Source: Sanderia malayensis (lineage: Eukaryota > Cnidaria > Scyphozoa > Semaeostomeae > Pelagiidae). Taken from it: a stretch of DNA of 64,000 bases. The notes beneath the pieces are model-generated. The model made no database searches. It had not been told where the DNA came from and was given only the letters and a program-made list of their open reading frames with translations. Below, in pieces: positions 11,250 through 21,400 of the stretch (the first letter of the stretch is position 1; each line of letters opens with the position of its first letter). The stretch is taken from assembly GCA_013076295.1 (NCBI GenBank), contig RQOL01000374.1, positions 1,612,001 to 1,676,000 on the forward strand, given 5' to 3'. A program made the position numbers and the translations under genes.

Positions 11250-12563
11250 GTTTGGTTTCAGCATGGAAAAATGAACGTCGCCTCCGGTTTTCTCCCTTGT
11301 TTTCAGCGATAAATACAAATGTTTTTCAAACCTCTTCAACACCATCATTACAAAGCTTGTTGACATCTCCCCGTGTGTTTCTTTTTAGTTTTCGTCTAAT
11401 GAATGGCAGTAGCATTTCAAAATGTACACATCTGGCACAGCAGCTTTTACTCGTGTTAACAGTGAATTGTTCCTCCCTTGCATTAGATTCTCACCATTAG
11501 ATGCGTAGCCAATTACATCAATCCACTCAATCCCGTCTTCTGCAAAAGTTGTGGCCAAGAGCTCAAACAATGCATCAGCACCTCCTTCTTTCCCGACTAG
11601 CAGCAAACGATAAAGTTTTGTTGTTGGCTCACATTTATCATTTACATACCGTACATTTACACAGAAGGTCTTGTCCATCGTTAAGTCAGTTGCCTTGTCG
11701 CAGAGAATTGAAAATCCTCTTCAGCTTTTCATCTCTTCAACCAGCTTCTTGTGAGCATACGGAGCAAGACAATCTGTAAAAAGGTAGGTTCCTTTAGTCC
11801 TATTGCAAGTCATCTGCTTTACTGTTTCTGAATTGTCAGCTATCGAGTGAAGCGTTTGCATCAACTGATCCAAAAATTGAAAGATATATTTCGTCTAGCT
11901 ATTAAAGCAACAGTGTTCAGTTCTGCATTTATCTCGCTGAAGCTGTTGACTTCCATGAAATCAGTAAGCGAATGGTTGGATCCAACGTTGTTGGACAACC
12001 TCTTGTGCAACCCAGTTTTGATGTGGGCAATCAACTCTGATTTGCCAACGGCAAGAATTTTTCTTTTTCACAATCTTTTCTGTACTTTTGTCCGCGATAC
12101 TTCTTTTCGAGGTCTTTTGGTATTTTAAATCTCTTCTTTAGAAAGAAAGAGTGTACATAGTGAGCGATCAACAAATTGGTGATGGTATTGATGTTGCCCT
12201 CCAAGCTTATAAGTCTTTAACCTTACCACACCTGCAGAATAGATTCTCCGAAGTGGGGAATGACGCCGCAAAAACAAGTTGACTTTGAAAATAATTTTAA
12301 CAGCTCTTTTTAAGGTGTGACTTCCAAACTGGCCATTGTCTAATTGTGCCCTTTTCGGAAAGTGTCACACGGGAAGTCTGTAATAATTGATGGTCAAAGC
12401 CGAAAAAACAAACAACTTAATTGTTTTGGCTGCAAACAAATTTAATCCCTACAATTTTAAGATTTCCACCTACTTTCCCTGAATTATCTCGTAGGTTTTC
12501 CCTACAACCTACAAACTTTAAAAATCCCCAAAATAGGTAGAAATCCCTACGCGTGGCAGCCTG
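11250..12563 (-). pseudogene. hAT-superfamily transposase remnant
   Basis: The frame 11385-11678 contains VRYVNDK, LYRLLLVGKEGGADALFELL and IDVIGYASNGENLMQGRNNS, then KCYCHSL. This is the core of KIAA1586/ZBED-like hAT transposases (consensus GfasDGAsvMtGr..Gv, then CiaHrl). Downstream frames to about 12300 are heavily broken. The right edge at 12551-12563 reads gcgtggcagcctg, the complement of a plausible hAT terminal repeat (CAGGCTGCCACGC). Confidence 0.6.
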
Positions 12564-12619
12564 GAAAAAGTTAACAACTGAAAATTCATGATGAACTTTT
12601 CAGTTGTTAACTTTTTCCA
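12562..12619. repeat. Perfect 23-bp inverted repeat
   Basis: Arms 12562-12584 and 12597-12619 (tggaaaaagttaacaactg... and complement) flank a 12-base loop. It abuts the presumed hAT end and may be a small foldback insertion. Confidence 0.8.
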
Positions 12620-12967
12620 CTTCTTTGCAGTTTCATGCACTGGGACAAATACTGCTTTTCTTTTTGCTCAGTTTGTACCAGAATCAGCAGATGTTGAGGG
12701 TGTTCTTGAACCTAATTCATTGCCTGCGGCAGAATTTTCACCAAGCTCAAGAACATCAACATCAGGCTTCATTGACTGTTCAGGTTGGCAGGTTGGCAGG
12801 TTGCCATTGATGTTATGACAGGAAATAAAGTAGCAAAGGGCTGAACTGAAGAAGCTACAAATATAAGCTACAGCTTAAAAAACTATTTTGTATGTGTTGC
12901 GTTCATGATCTTTTGAATCTCATATACTTTTCATCTCTTGACGGGTATGCCCTTTTGATAGCAATTA

Positions 12968-13668
12968 CTAGACAGGATGGAAAAGCACGTCTGCTCTTCT
13001 CAATTTTCCACGCTGGCAGATTACATACTGGCAATAACCTGCTTTCCTGTTCTCATCTGAAGTGAATTCATAGTCAGCCAACAAAATATCACAAGGAGTT
13101 CTTATGACATTCTCCAGTACATTCCTGTCAAGACACAATAGCCCAAAAATCTGATACCGAGCTATGCATTCTTTTTTATTGCAGCATTCATTCTCATCAA
13201 GGTCTTCCATGTCTTGACAACTTCCACATTTGCACCAGCCAGGAAGTGCTATGGCCTGTTGTGAGATTGTTATACTTGACCAAGTCATACACGAGGTTCT
13301 GTTGCTCCGATACCTGCTTCGGTCTCACTGGGGGGGGGGGGGGGGTCATGTATCGCAGCTGTTGCACCAATCTCCAGGCTCTTGACACTTCACAATAAAT
13401 TCTGGCAGTAGCTCAAACTGCCTCTGCCATTGGAGAGTACCTCTGACAGGAGCATTTTCAGTTCATCTTTGGAGAGCTTTCCAGGAAATTCCTGCATAGA
13501 AATGATACATTTCATTCCAAATAATCTTACATGGACCTGACCCTGACCAAAACAACAAATTTTAATATGTACACTTTGTATGTACATATGTACACTTACT
13601 ATAATTAGTTGTGAATCAAGGTTTACTTCCAAATGAGTTGTTGGCACAACTACATCTAGACTCTTCAC
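12968..13668 (-). pseudogene. P2X7-like intracellular zinc domain fragments
   Basis: Frames on the minus strand include GWCKCGSCQDMEDLDENECCNK and ILLADYEFTSDENRK-type sequence, matching the Cys-rich domain shared by the P2X7 carboxyl terminus and many invertebrate orphan proteins. An overlapping frame (13197-13388) and a further frame (13390-13668) look like neighbouring pieces. A 16-G run at 13330-13345 interrupts the region. Whether these are exons of a host gene or a transposon passenger cannot be decided here. Confidence 0.5.
13330..13345. repeat. G16 homopolymer
   Basis: Sixteen consecutive G residues on the plus strand. Strong G-quadruplex-like tract and a likely place for assembly error. 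Confidence 0.9.
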
Positions 13669-13749
13669 GCATTTGACTGGCGTCCTTACGGGGGCAACCA
13701 GGTTTCTTCCCTGATCTTCTGCTGCACGAGTTCTTGCAGTTGCAAGTAG

Positions 13750-14320
13750 CCTTTTAAGAAAAGGTTGTTTATCTTTTACGTAACCGAATCAAAATAGTCA
13801 ATCAAAATGTCGTTTTGCCAAATCTTTCATTTTTTCTGAAATATTATATATTTTTTCACAATACAGAGGTAACCTGATTGTCGGCAAATATTGAATAGAA
13901 AGAAGATATTTAGTAAACACAAGATATTTATATCTACTAATAAAATAAAGAAAGATCTCGCCAAATATTCTTGCTTTAGAAGATGTTGAGCTTCACTCGA
14001 AAGACTGGAGAAAATAAACACATCGTTCGTTTTTTGTGCGTTTTCTTTAATCAAAAAACTAAATCTAACTCTTATCAAATGCACTATGAATATATATATA
14101 TATGTTACAAGGAATAGGAGGATATATTTACCTACATAAATCATGAGCAATAGTGTAAGTGTGAATATATAAAATAATTAAACAAAGCTACATTTAGGGA
14201 TGTTTATGACAGTAAAGCAATCACTAAGCTAGGTCATGCTGTTCTTACGTGATACAAGGATAACGAAGGATCTTTACAATGAATTCTTACAAATGAGTGA
14301 GTTATAAAGTAGTGAATACA
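13750..14320 (-). repeat. Probable 3' LTR of a Gypsy-type element (left limit unclear)
   Basis: On the minus strand a sequence beginning TGTATTCACTACTTTATAAC starts at 14320, immediately after a purine-rich tract (complement of 14322-14345) and downstream of Gypsy integrase, the expected position of a 3' LTR. A related sequence ending cactaca occurs at 51160-51257. The other LTR end could not be fixed. Confidence 0.45.
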
Positions 14321-14330
14321 TAGCCCCCCT

Positions 14331-15470
14331 CTAGAAGGGGAGGGAAGCGAAGCGTTCGATAGGACAATTAAAGTGGTTGTAGAAAGTCTGTTTAAGGGTC
14401 AAAACAGTATTGTTTAGAGAAATGAACTCTGCGACCAGAGCGAGTAGTCTGTGGTAGAAGGAAACGAAAGAGGGTGGACTCGAATTGTGCACCACGATCT
14501 GTGGTAATCGTAGCGGGTACACCAAATGTGGCAATCCAATGAGTGACAGGGGCTTGAGCAACTGTTTCAGCTCTAATGTCAGAAACTGGAATGGCTTGTG
14601 GCCAACGAGTGTAGCCGTTGATGCACGTAAGCAGATATCGATATCCATTTGACTGTGGTAGTGGGCCCACTAAATCGATGTGTAAGTGTGCAAAAGGAGC
14701 ATCTGGTGTGACAAACGTTCCAAAAGGAGCGACAGTGTGATGTTGGATCTTAGCTTCCTGACAGTGAACGCATGTTACTGAAAATAATAAGCCAGTATGA
14801 TGAACGTACGTATTGTCGTGGATTGTCTGTGGAAGTGTCGCATAGGATAGGGCCAGTTGTATCCTGAATCGGGAAGGCTTTTAAACGAAGAGATGTTGAA
14901 GAGTGGGACTGCAGAGTGGGTAAGAGAGGGTCTTCCTGTTGAGCCTTTGCTACTAGTGCAAAATCAATCGGATGAACTGCTTGTATCGAGTTGACTTCTG
15001 TTCTCGACAGTGCATCAAGAACAATGTTGTCTTTGCCTTCAACATGGTGAATGTCCGTCGTAAACTGTGAGATAAAGCCCAGATGATGTATTTCTCGAGG
15101 TGAGTGACGATCAGCTGATGCGGATAAGCCGTATGTTAACAGTTTGTGGTCTGTTAAAAGGTAAAACTAACGACCTTCAAGAGAGTGTCGAAAATGGCGA
15201 ATAGCAAGATACATTGCAAGAAGTTCACGTCTGAAAGTGCTGTACTTCGTTTCTGCCAGCTGCAATATTTTCAAGAAAATTGAAATGGCCTCCCATTGCC
15301 CGTCAATATGTTGCTGAAGTGCAGCTCAGACAGCAAGGTTTGATGCGTCAAACATGAGACAGTATGGGTCAGTGTGTGACGAGTGTACGAGCATTGTTGC
15401 ATCGTTGAGTGCTGGTTTGATGGCGTCAAAAGCAGCTAAGGCATTTTTTTATCTATTTTGAGAGTAGTCT
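14331..15470 (-). pseudogene. Gypsy/Ty3-type Pol remnant (RNase H to integrase)
   Basis: Reading leftward from 15470: RNase H region (AFDAIKPALNDATMLV and CLMFDASNLAV), the DALSRTEVNSI motif near 15000, then integrase with GPLPQSNGYRYLLTCINGYTRWPQAI and ITTDRGAQFES (first and second catalytic aspartates). Frames are broken repeatedly. The pol reading is cut at 15476 by the hAT end, and matching RT sequence reappears at 51000-51115 beyond the nested insertions. Confidence 0.75.
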
Positions 15471-15476
15471 TTGTTC

Positions 15477-15704
15477 CAGTGGCGGCTGGGAGTGGTATTT
15501 AAGGTATTAATCTAATACCATTTTTTCCAGACTTAACAATTTAATTTTTTGAATAAATAAAAATTCTTTAAAGTCAAATTACAATTGTGTCATGTCAAAG
15601 GAAGAACTGTGACGCACAAGGAAGAACTGTGACTCACAAGAAAGCACACAACGCCCTACATCCCCAATATTTTTGCGTGATGATCGTATTTACTCTTAAA
15701 GGGC
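15477..15704 (+). mobile_element. Left end of a hAT element (split by the Polinton)
   Basis: Gypsy pol sequence stops at 15476 and CAGTGGCGGCTGGG begins at 15477, a typical hAT terminus. The segment has no ORF and contains an inverted pair GGTATTA/TAATACC at 15502-15521. The matching hAT transposase lies at 49343-50600, on the other side of the Polinton. I did not find the right terminal repeat. Confidence 0.55.
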
Positions 15705-15710
15705 AATATC
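15705..15710. repeat. Polinton target-site duplication, left
   Basis: AATATC directly precedes the TIR; the same hexamer follows the right TIR at 48528-48533. Six-base duplications are the Polinton norm. Confidence 0.93.
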
Positions 15711-15886
15711 AGTAGTATATATAGGCTAACGATCATATGTAAATCTTTAATGTTTAAGAGCGGCGCGGTTTTTTAAATGTTTAAGGAAAAGCCGCGGATT
15801 GTTAAATGTTTAAGAATGTGGTGGGATGGAATGTTAGAGGTTTAAGCTTTGCGGAGGTGTCGGATTAATGTATTGGCAGAGGGCAT
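15711..15886 (+). repeat. Left terminal inverted repeat (176 bp)
   Basis: Begins AGTAGTATATATAGG and matches the complement of 48352-48527 along its whole length by eye. It contains three copies of AATGTTTAAG (15749-15758, 15776-15785, 15805-15814) and a partial fourth near 15840, separated by GC-rich bits (gcggcgcgg, gccgcgg). The last shared bases are gggcat at 15881-15886. Expected roles: integrase binding and protein-primed replication origin. Confidence 0.95.
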
Positions 15887-16004
15887 AGGGTTTTTCCAGA
15901 AGCGTAAGATTATTTTAAAGAAAAAAACATTTTCATACGAATTGAAAGTATATAAACCAGAAAAAGAGTGTAAAATGTAAAAGGAAAAGAAAAACGAGGT
16001 AAAA

Positions 16005-16733
16005 ATGGATATTGAATATGATAAAGCGGATACTCCAGAAGAGAGAGTAGAGAAAATATTTAAGAAAACAGCCGCAGCAATTAGAGAATTATTGAGTCAG
16101 AATGAAAGATTTATAGAGTATGTTTGTGAAATAAATGCAGATACACGGGAAAATCTATGTAAACTCTATGATTTAAAGAAAGACTTTCATAAGCGTGGTT
16201 TTGACTGTAATTTTGAAGAACAAATGCATAACATAATAGATGAAATCGGAAATTGTTTTAAACGATTCCGAGCTGCAAATGTTGTGGACTATATCTACCA
16301 TGGAGAATGAAATATCGGATTTGAAAAGTGCTTTTATATATTTGAAAACATGTCCTATTCAAGTTGGATAGATGTAGAAATGATAAAAGAAGCACATTCA
16401 TATTTCATGGAAACAGAAAATGCGTCGATGTTTTCAAAAAAATGTAGATGTAGTAAATATAAAGGGCAAATATATAAATATTGTCATCCAGATAGAATTG
16501 AAAGAGAGATGGAAAAATTGATTTTGAAGCAGCGTAATTTGAGTGCGTGGGAATTTATAGCCCGGTTTTTATGGATTCATCCGTTTGCGGATGGAAATGG
16601 GAGACTTGCTAAATTATTGTATTATCATTTGACGAGTGAAATAAAAATATGGACAAATCAACAAGGATTTATTGAGAGATGTATAAATTTACAAAGGGAA
16701 ATGCGAAAAGATGAAATGTTAATGTTTGAATAA
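16005..16733 (+). pseudogene. Fic-domain protein (AMPylase fold) with one in-frame stop
   Basis: Two frames, 16005-16310 and 16350-16733, are in the same phase and separated only by a TGA at 16308-16310 with open sequence after it. The second frame carries the Fic signature HPFADGNGRLAK, preceded by IKEAHSYFME and the YKG/IEREMEKL helices expected in Fic proteins. Fic enzymes transfer AMP or another nucleotide moiety onto target hydroxyls. The last position of the usual HxFx(D/E)GNGRxxR motif is Lys rather than Arg. The first 100 residues are helical and unassigned. It is the first gene inside the left TIR. Options are one gene with a nonsense codon, two genes, or readthrough; I favour a nonsense mutation or sequencing error. 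Confidence 0.75.
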
Positions 16734-16806
16734 AAACTGATGTGTTTTGTAAAAAAAGATGAATAAAAAGCTTAAAAGAAATAACTAGATATATGTGTGA
16801 ACAAAA

Positions 16807-17733
16807 ATGGCGTTTCAAAATGGGGATTTGTTAATGTTAACGCATGAAGATAAAATGCGTAATTTGAATGCACAGATAAAAAATTCAGAATGGCAAACGG
16901 ATGTAGAAGCGGCCAGTCAAATTGCATTTGGAGTGCCTAATTTAAAAAAAGAGATGCAAAAAGAAGATAAGGAAGTCGGGAATAATTCAGAGTTAATTGG
17001 AGAAATATTAGATGAACAGAAAAAACTTGATGGTGATTTAAATGAACTAAGACTGAAACAGAAGATAGATAAGAGATAGATAGATAACATTGAATGAGGT
17101 GCAGATAGAACAAGAGAATTTGAAAGTGCATATAAATAAATTGAATGAGTTATTAGCAAGTAAAAGAGATAAGTCGGAAGAGAGTGATATCAGCGAGATA
17201 CGATTTTTGGAGAATAAAGTAGCAGAAAATGAATTCAAGATAGTAAATTTAGAACAGCAGCATTTATATATACAAAATGAGTATGGGAAGTTAATTTGGG
17301 TGATTGATAATGTCAAGAGAGAGAGAGAGCAAGCAGAAGTGGAGCATCACAAACTTCTCAGTCCATTGATATATACACATCCGTACGGTTACAAAATTGG
17401 ATTGCAATTGATGATAAATGGAGAGAAAGCGTGGGACACGTATGGAACCTATATAACTTTATATATGTTAGTGTATAAGGGAATGTACGATAATATATTA
17501 AAGTGGCCTATGAATAAATCCGTAAAATTTAGTATAATTAATCAATATAATAGAAATCTAGATGTAAGTCAATATTTTAAAACAATTCAACCGCACATAA
17601 CAGATGGATTTGAGAAACCAAAGGCGTTGAGAAATAAACCTACCGGAATTGTGCGAATGATGAAAATAAGCCAACTTCTGATCCAGGATATATAGTTGAT
17701 GATAAGATGTTTATAGAGTGTACAGTAGAATGA
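16807..17733 (+). pseudogene. Coiled-coil plus TRAF-C (MATH) domain protein, frameshifted
   Basis: The first frame (16807-17079, ATG at 16807) is a coiled coil. It ends in a GATA-type microsatellite (about 17063-17086), after which the coiled coil resumes in another phase (ENLKVHINKLNELL). From about residue 85 of the second frame comes a TRAF-C fold: YTHPYGYKIGLQLMINGEKAW, TYITLYMLVYKGMYDNIL, and KSVKFSIINQ. The final strand (IVDDKMFIECTVE) is in a third phase ending at 17733. TRAF-C domains trimerise and bind receptor tails and TNF-receptor adaptors. This is a possible mimic of host TRAF signalling. The breaks sit at a microsatellite and an A-run, so they may be errors. Confidence 0.75.
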
Positions 17734-17815
17734 AATTTAAAAAAAGAAACATTGATTGCACTAATCAATTGTATTTTATTCCTTTTACAAATGAAAAAAT
17801 GAATGTTAATATAAC

Positions 17816-18448
17816 TTAATAATGATTACTACAAATGTCATTGTACAAGTCTATATCAGACATATAATTTCCATCTCCATGAATCATGCGAAGACGCTCT
17901 TTTTCACTTTGAAAATGATGTCGTGCAACACGAAATTCCTTAAAGGTAAGGCCAACAATCTTTGTTTCTTTATTTTCAGGAAAAGAAATTGATGGAGATT
18001 CGGTTGGAGAGGGAGATGGTGTGTTGGTGTAGTCAAAAATGAATTCGTCATCATCGTCATCATCGTCATAGACTTCAGCAGGAACATGGGAAATGGAATC
18101 ATGTACCTTGCTGTTTGTCGGCGGTTCAAGAAGAGAACTCCACTTGATTGGTGGTGCTGGTGTGCGAATGTGCCAAGCTTGTGCCGTCTCTTTTTCTTGA
18201 AACCAATACGGGTAGGTAAGAGTGGCGTAACCTCGATGTTTAATTTCATCGTGAAGACGTTTGTATAGGTCTTTGAATCTTTGTTTGTAAGAAGCATTAC
18301 GATTCCAGCTATTGCAAATTAAATTGTTATTTGCAATCGTTTTTGCGCTTACACCAGTTGATTTGCCATAGTATATGCACATCAACCAGAATGGTTTAGG
18401 CACGTATTTAATAGCACTGTAAGTAAATGAGTCACTTGAATCAGCCAT
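17816..18448 (-). CDS. Unrecognised acidic/Pro-rich protein, 210 residues
   Basis: Reads leftward within an otherwise rightward half. I use the ATG at 18448 (MADSSDSF), the first one likely to be downstream of its promoter; an upstream in-frame ATG exists at 18496. The amino part has GKSTGVSAKTIANNNLICNSW, then a DDDDDDDEF run and a Pro/Ser stretch. Nothing suggests a known family. The tandem 125-bp duplication begins just upstream and may hold its promoter. Confidence 0.6.
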   Translation of the reverse strand: MADSSDSFTYSAIKYVPKPFWLMCIYYGKSTGVSAKTIANNNLICNSWNRNASYKQRFKDLYKRLHDEIKHRGYATLTYPYWFQEKETAQAWHIRTPAPPIKWSSLLEPPTNSKVHDSISHVPAEVYDDDDDDDEFIFDYTNTPSPSPTESPSISFPENKETKIVGLTFKEFRVARHHFQSEKERLRMIHGDGNYMSDIDLYNDICSNHY

Positions 18449-18470
18449 CGTGAAATGAAGTGAAATAGAA

Positions 18471-18711
18471 AATCGAGATAGATAAAGTGCATGCATAAAA
18501 TTTAGACTATTGTGTGTAAAATAGAAGGTCGAACTTTGGACGATTGAGCAATAAAAAACTGGTTAAACAGGTTTTGATGAATAGGAAGGCAAAATAATCG
18601 AGATAGATAAAGTGCATGCATAAAATTTAGACTACTGTATGTAAAATAGAAGGTCGAACTTTGGACGATTGAGCAATAAAAAACTGGTTAAACAGGTTTT
18701 GATGAATAGGA
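18471..18711. repeat. Tandem duplication, period 125 bp
   Basis: Bases 18471-18595 recur at 18596-18710 with two or three substitutions (attgtgtgta versus actgtatgta). The unit includes the 5' leader of the leftward gene (aatcgagatagataaagtgc), so the duplicated segment is probably promoter DNA. Confidence 0.85.
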
Positions 18712-19012
18712 GTGCATCTAATACAAACTAATACAACACTATGTAAATAGGGCTAAAGTTGAACTGTCCGAAAATGTGGACGTAAATTGTACTCTAGTTA
18801 AAAATAAAATATACACGTGTTCAGTTTAGCCGCGATGTAAATTAAAATAATTTCATTGGTTGAAAAGAAATGGTTTCGATAAACATGAAATATGATTGGG
18901 TGAAAAAGTACTATTGTTGTCTAAGGTTAAATTAAGTTTCAAGTAAGAAATTTTGTCAAATTTTAGTTGAAACAGAAGAGAAAAAACGAGAAGAAAGAAA
19001 TAGAGAAACAGA

Positions 19013-19630
19013 ATGGTGTATACGAAGAAAGGTGAACATGCGAGATCATTTGTTGGAGAAGGTATGATGGACGTATCCAAATTCACAACTAAAATCAAAA
19101 GAACTGTTTGCGTGTTGGCTCCATTTTCTCTACAAACAAGTGTGAAAGAATCGCTGAAAGAGTTAAACCCAGAGACAACGACGTACGATGTAACATCATC
19201 TTTGTTAAGGTACAATGTAGGATTTACCTCTTTTACAGAAAAATTTATCAATATTATATTCTCTTTAGAAGAGAGATCGATGTATGAAATAGTTAGAGGA
19301 CAAAATGCTGTTAATGAAATACATTTGTGCGCTGCGTATTCAAAGTTAGTTTTAGCTGGAGTAAAAAAAAGAGTTACGCTAGATAGGGTGCAAAGTAATT
19401 TGTTGAAAGTTATGTACCCCTCAAATGCTCAGGGAACAAATATGAAATATTTCTTTGTAAATACGGACTTTGATGTCAAAAATATTGCGGAAAATGGTGG
19501 AAAAACGGGTGTGAAACGAAAGAATGAGGTAACTTCAGAGGTTGAAGTAAAAAAAAATAAAGCCTCAGGATCCAAGAAAGAAGCCGAACAAGGCAGTTCG
19601 GGAGCTAAAGAATGTATCGACATTAAATGA
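19013..19630 (+). CDS. Polinton paralogue family A, copy 1 (first segment)
   Basis: A 205-residue protein from the ATG at 19013. It aligns with the 20366-21325 protein along its length: ARSFVGEGMMDVSKFTTKIKRTVCVL versus TRSFEDEGLMNLNSF...TICLV, and MYPSNAQGTNMKYFFVNTDFDV versus LFPTNAQLSKMKYFFHNTDFEV. The tail becomes Lys/Ser-rich. The adjacent downstream frame (19632-20177) has no start codon and is open back across this stop, so both probably form one gene with a frameshift, perhaps at the A-run 19549-19557. Function unknown. Confidence 0.7.
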   Translation: MVYTKKGEHARSFVGEGMMDVSKFTTKIKRTVCVLAPFSLQTSVKESLKELNPETTTYDVTSSLLRYNVGFTSFTEKFINIIFSLEERSMYEIVRGQNAVNEIHLCAAYSKLVLAGVKKRVTLDRVQSNLLKVMYPSNAQGTNMKYFFVNTDFDVKNIAENGGKTGVKRKNEVTSEVEVKKNKASGSKKEAEQGSSGAKECIDIK

Positions 19631-19631
19631 A

Positions 19632-20177
19632 AAGAAAGAAGCTTGTAATGAAAATCATAATGCCTTTCAAATAATAGAGCGATCGCTGCAATCTTTAACT
19701 GACAATGCGGTAAATTCAAAGGTAGAATTGCCGCCGGCAACTTCAAAGGTAGAATTGCCGAAGGAGAATTCGAAGGTAGAATTCTCGAAGGTGAATTCGA
19801 AGGTAGAATCACCAAAGCTAAACTGTCAGAAAGATGTGGTAAAGGTTGCTCCTATGAAAAGGCAATTGGGGAAAACATTACCTGACTTCCATGAATTAAT
19901 GGGTTGTGAAGAGAATGAGGAGATGTTGCAAGCAACCTCAAGTATTATGAATGTTAATGAGGACTCATTAGCATTCGATGAATTATTGAATTTTAATTTT
20001 GTTGTTGATTTTGAAATTCAACAAAAAAAATGCAACGATAGAATCGCTCATAAAACACAACGAAAAGTACTCGGTTTGGGGCGGGGCAAGCATCAATCGT
20101 TTGGTTCAATGATAAGGAGTGAAAGGCAAAAACAATACAACAATTTGATAAGTCATCCTCAGAGGAGGAGTAGATAA
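19632..20177 (+). pseudogene. Family A copy 1, carboxyl-terminal segment
   Basis: Open frame without an in-frame ATG near its start, continuing the previous gene in another phase. It opens with four short tandem repeats of the form SKVELP/SKVEFS (DNA about 19712-19812, units of roughly 24-27 bp), then an acidic region and a basic Arg/Gln-rich end. No known domain. Most simply the tail of the 19013 gene after a frameshift. Confidence 0.5.
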
Positions 20178-20365
20178 TAAACATTATTTGATAAAGGATG
20201 TTTTTATTTGTTACCTGTTTTTGTTATATTTTATACTAGAAAGGTAGTGAAGTATTATGTGATTATATATAAGAAATGGTTATAGAAATGAAGTAAAATG
20301 AAAAAATAATCGAGAAAAACTTTATTTAAAACTTCATCTTTAATGCAATTGAAATAGTTGCAGAA

Positions 20366-21325
20366 ATGCCGTCAATAAAGAAATTAACACAAGATACAAG
20401 AAGTTTTGAAGATGAAGGTTTAATGAATTTGAATTCGTTTTCAATGCGGGAAAAACAAACGATTTGTCTTGTTATTCCATTTGATATTGCGAAGTGTGGG
20501 TTAGAAATTCTTAATGTGGAAAGTAAGAGGAAAGTGAAAATTGAAACTAGTGAATCGTATTTGAAGTATCAGCTAGGATTTCAAACATTTATAAGTAAAT
20601 TTATGTTGATAATATTGCAGAAAGAATATGATGAAATTCGAGAAATTTTAGAAATAAAGGATGCGATTAATGTGAAGGAGTTATTGAAAAAGTACGATGA
20701 AAATCTAAGAGAAGAAATTGGGAGTAATGTTGAGTCGATATGTATGTTTTGTATGAAAGTGTTATTTCCAACAAATGCACAATTATCGAAAATGAAGTAC
20801 TTTTTTCATAATACGGATTTTGAAGTTGTTGAAACAGATGAAATGGTAGGAAAAGCACATAATTTGCACAAGTTTGAAAAACCGCGAAAGATGAATGAAG
20901 TAGAATTTATCAATAGAAATGAAATTGATGCACTCTTGAAAGATCAATTAATGGATTTATTAATTATATGTAATGCCAATATAGGAGTTGCGAATAATCA
21001 AACAGTGCACGATAAAGAGGAAGAAAATAATTATAAATTACAAAATAAGATTAAGGACATTTCATTATTTATTCAAAAGAATTATTCTCCTAAAGAGATT
21101 AATGAAGTTACTAGGGTGATGAATCAAATAATGTATGGAGTAGAGAAAGCTGATAGGCGAATTATTGATGATCTATTTCAAAAAGAACAGCAAATTCAAA
21201 ATTATGAAAAAGATGATATATATTTAGAAGAAGAAGTTGATGATTATTATGATGATTTAAGAACGTTAACGAGTGATGAGTTAGATACAACAGGGATGGT
21301 GAATGAAGGATTTGAGTTCGATTAA
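20366..21325 (+). CDS. Polinton paralogue family A, copy 2
   Basis: Intact 319-residue protein starting at ATG 20366. The first 170 residues are homologous to the 19013 gene (shared core NAQ..KMKYFF.NTDF). The last 150 residues are helical and end in a strongly acidic segment (EEEVDDYYDDL). It lies 75 bp upstream of the packaging ATPase, so a role in DNA packaging, replication or virion assembly is possible, but nothing identifies the family. A TATA-like ATATATAAG lies at 20265-20273, about 95 bp upstream. Confidence 0.75.
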   Translation: MPSIKKLTQDTRSFEDEGLMNLNSFSMREKQTICLVIPFDIAKCGLEILNVESKRKVKIETSESYLKYQLGFQTFISKFMLIILQKEYDEIREILEIKDAINVKELLKKYDENLREEIGSNVESICMFCMKVLFPTNAQLSKMKYFFHNTDFEVVETDEMVGKAHNLHKFEKPRKMNEVEFINRNEIDALLKDQLMDLLIICNANIGVANNQTVHDKEEENNYKLQNKIKDISLFIQKNYSPKEINEVTRVMNQIMYGVEKADRRIIDDLFQKEQQIQNYEKDDIYLEEEVDDYYDDLRTLTSDELDTTGMVNEGFEFD

Positions 21326-21400
21326 GAAAAAATTGAAAGTTTTTTGAAATTTAAGTATGTATTAAACTATATGAGTGAGGAATCAACATAAAAACTGTGA

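Noticed and set aside
16308..16310. TGA as selenocysteine or programmed readthrough in the Fic gene
   Set aside because: No SECIS-like element or readthrough context can be supported by eye; a mutation or error is simpler.
16917..17316. Minus-strand Leu/Ser-rich ORFs
   Set aside because: Antisense of the coiled-coil/TRAF gene; no motif and no start context.
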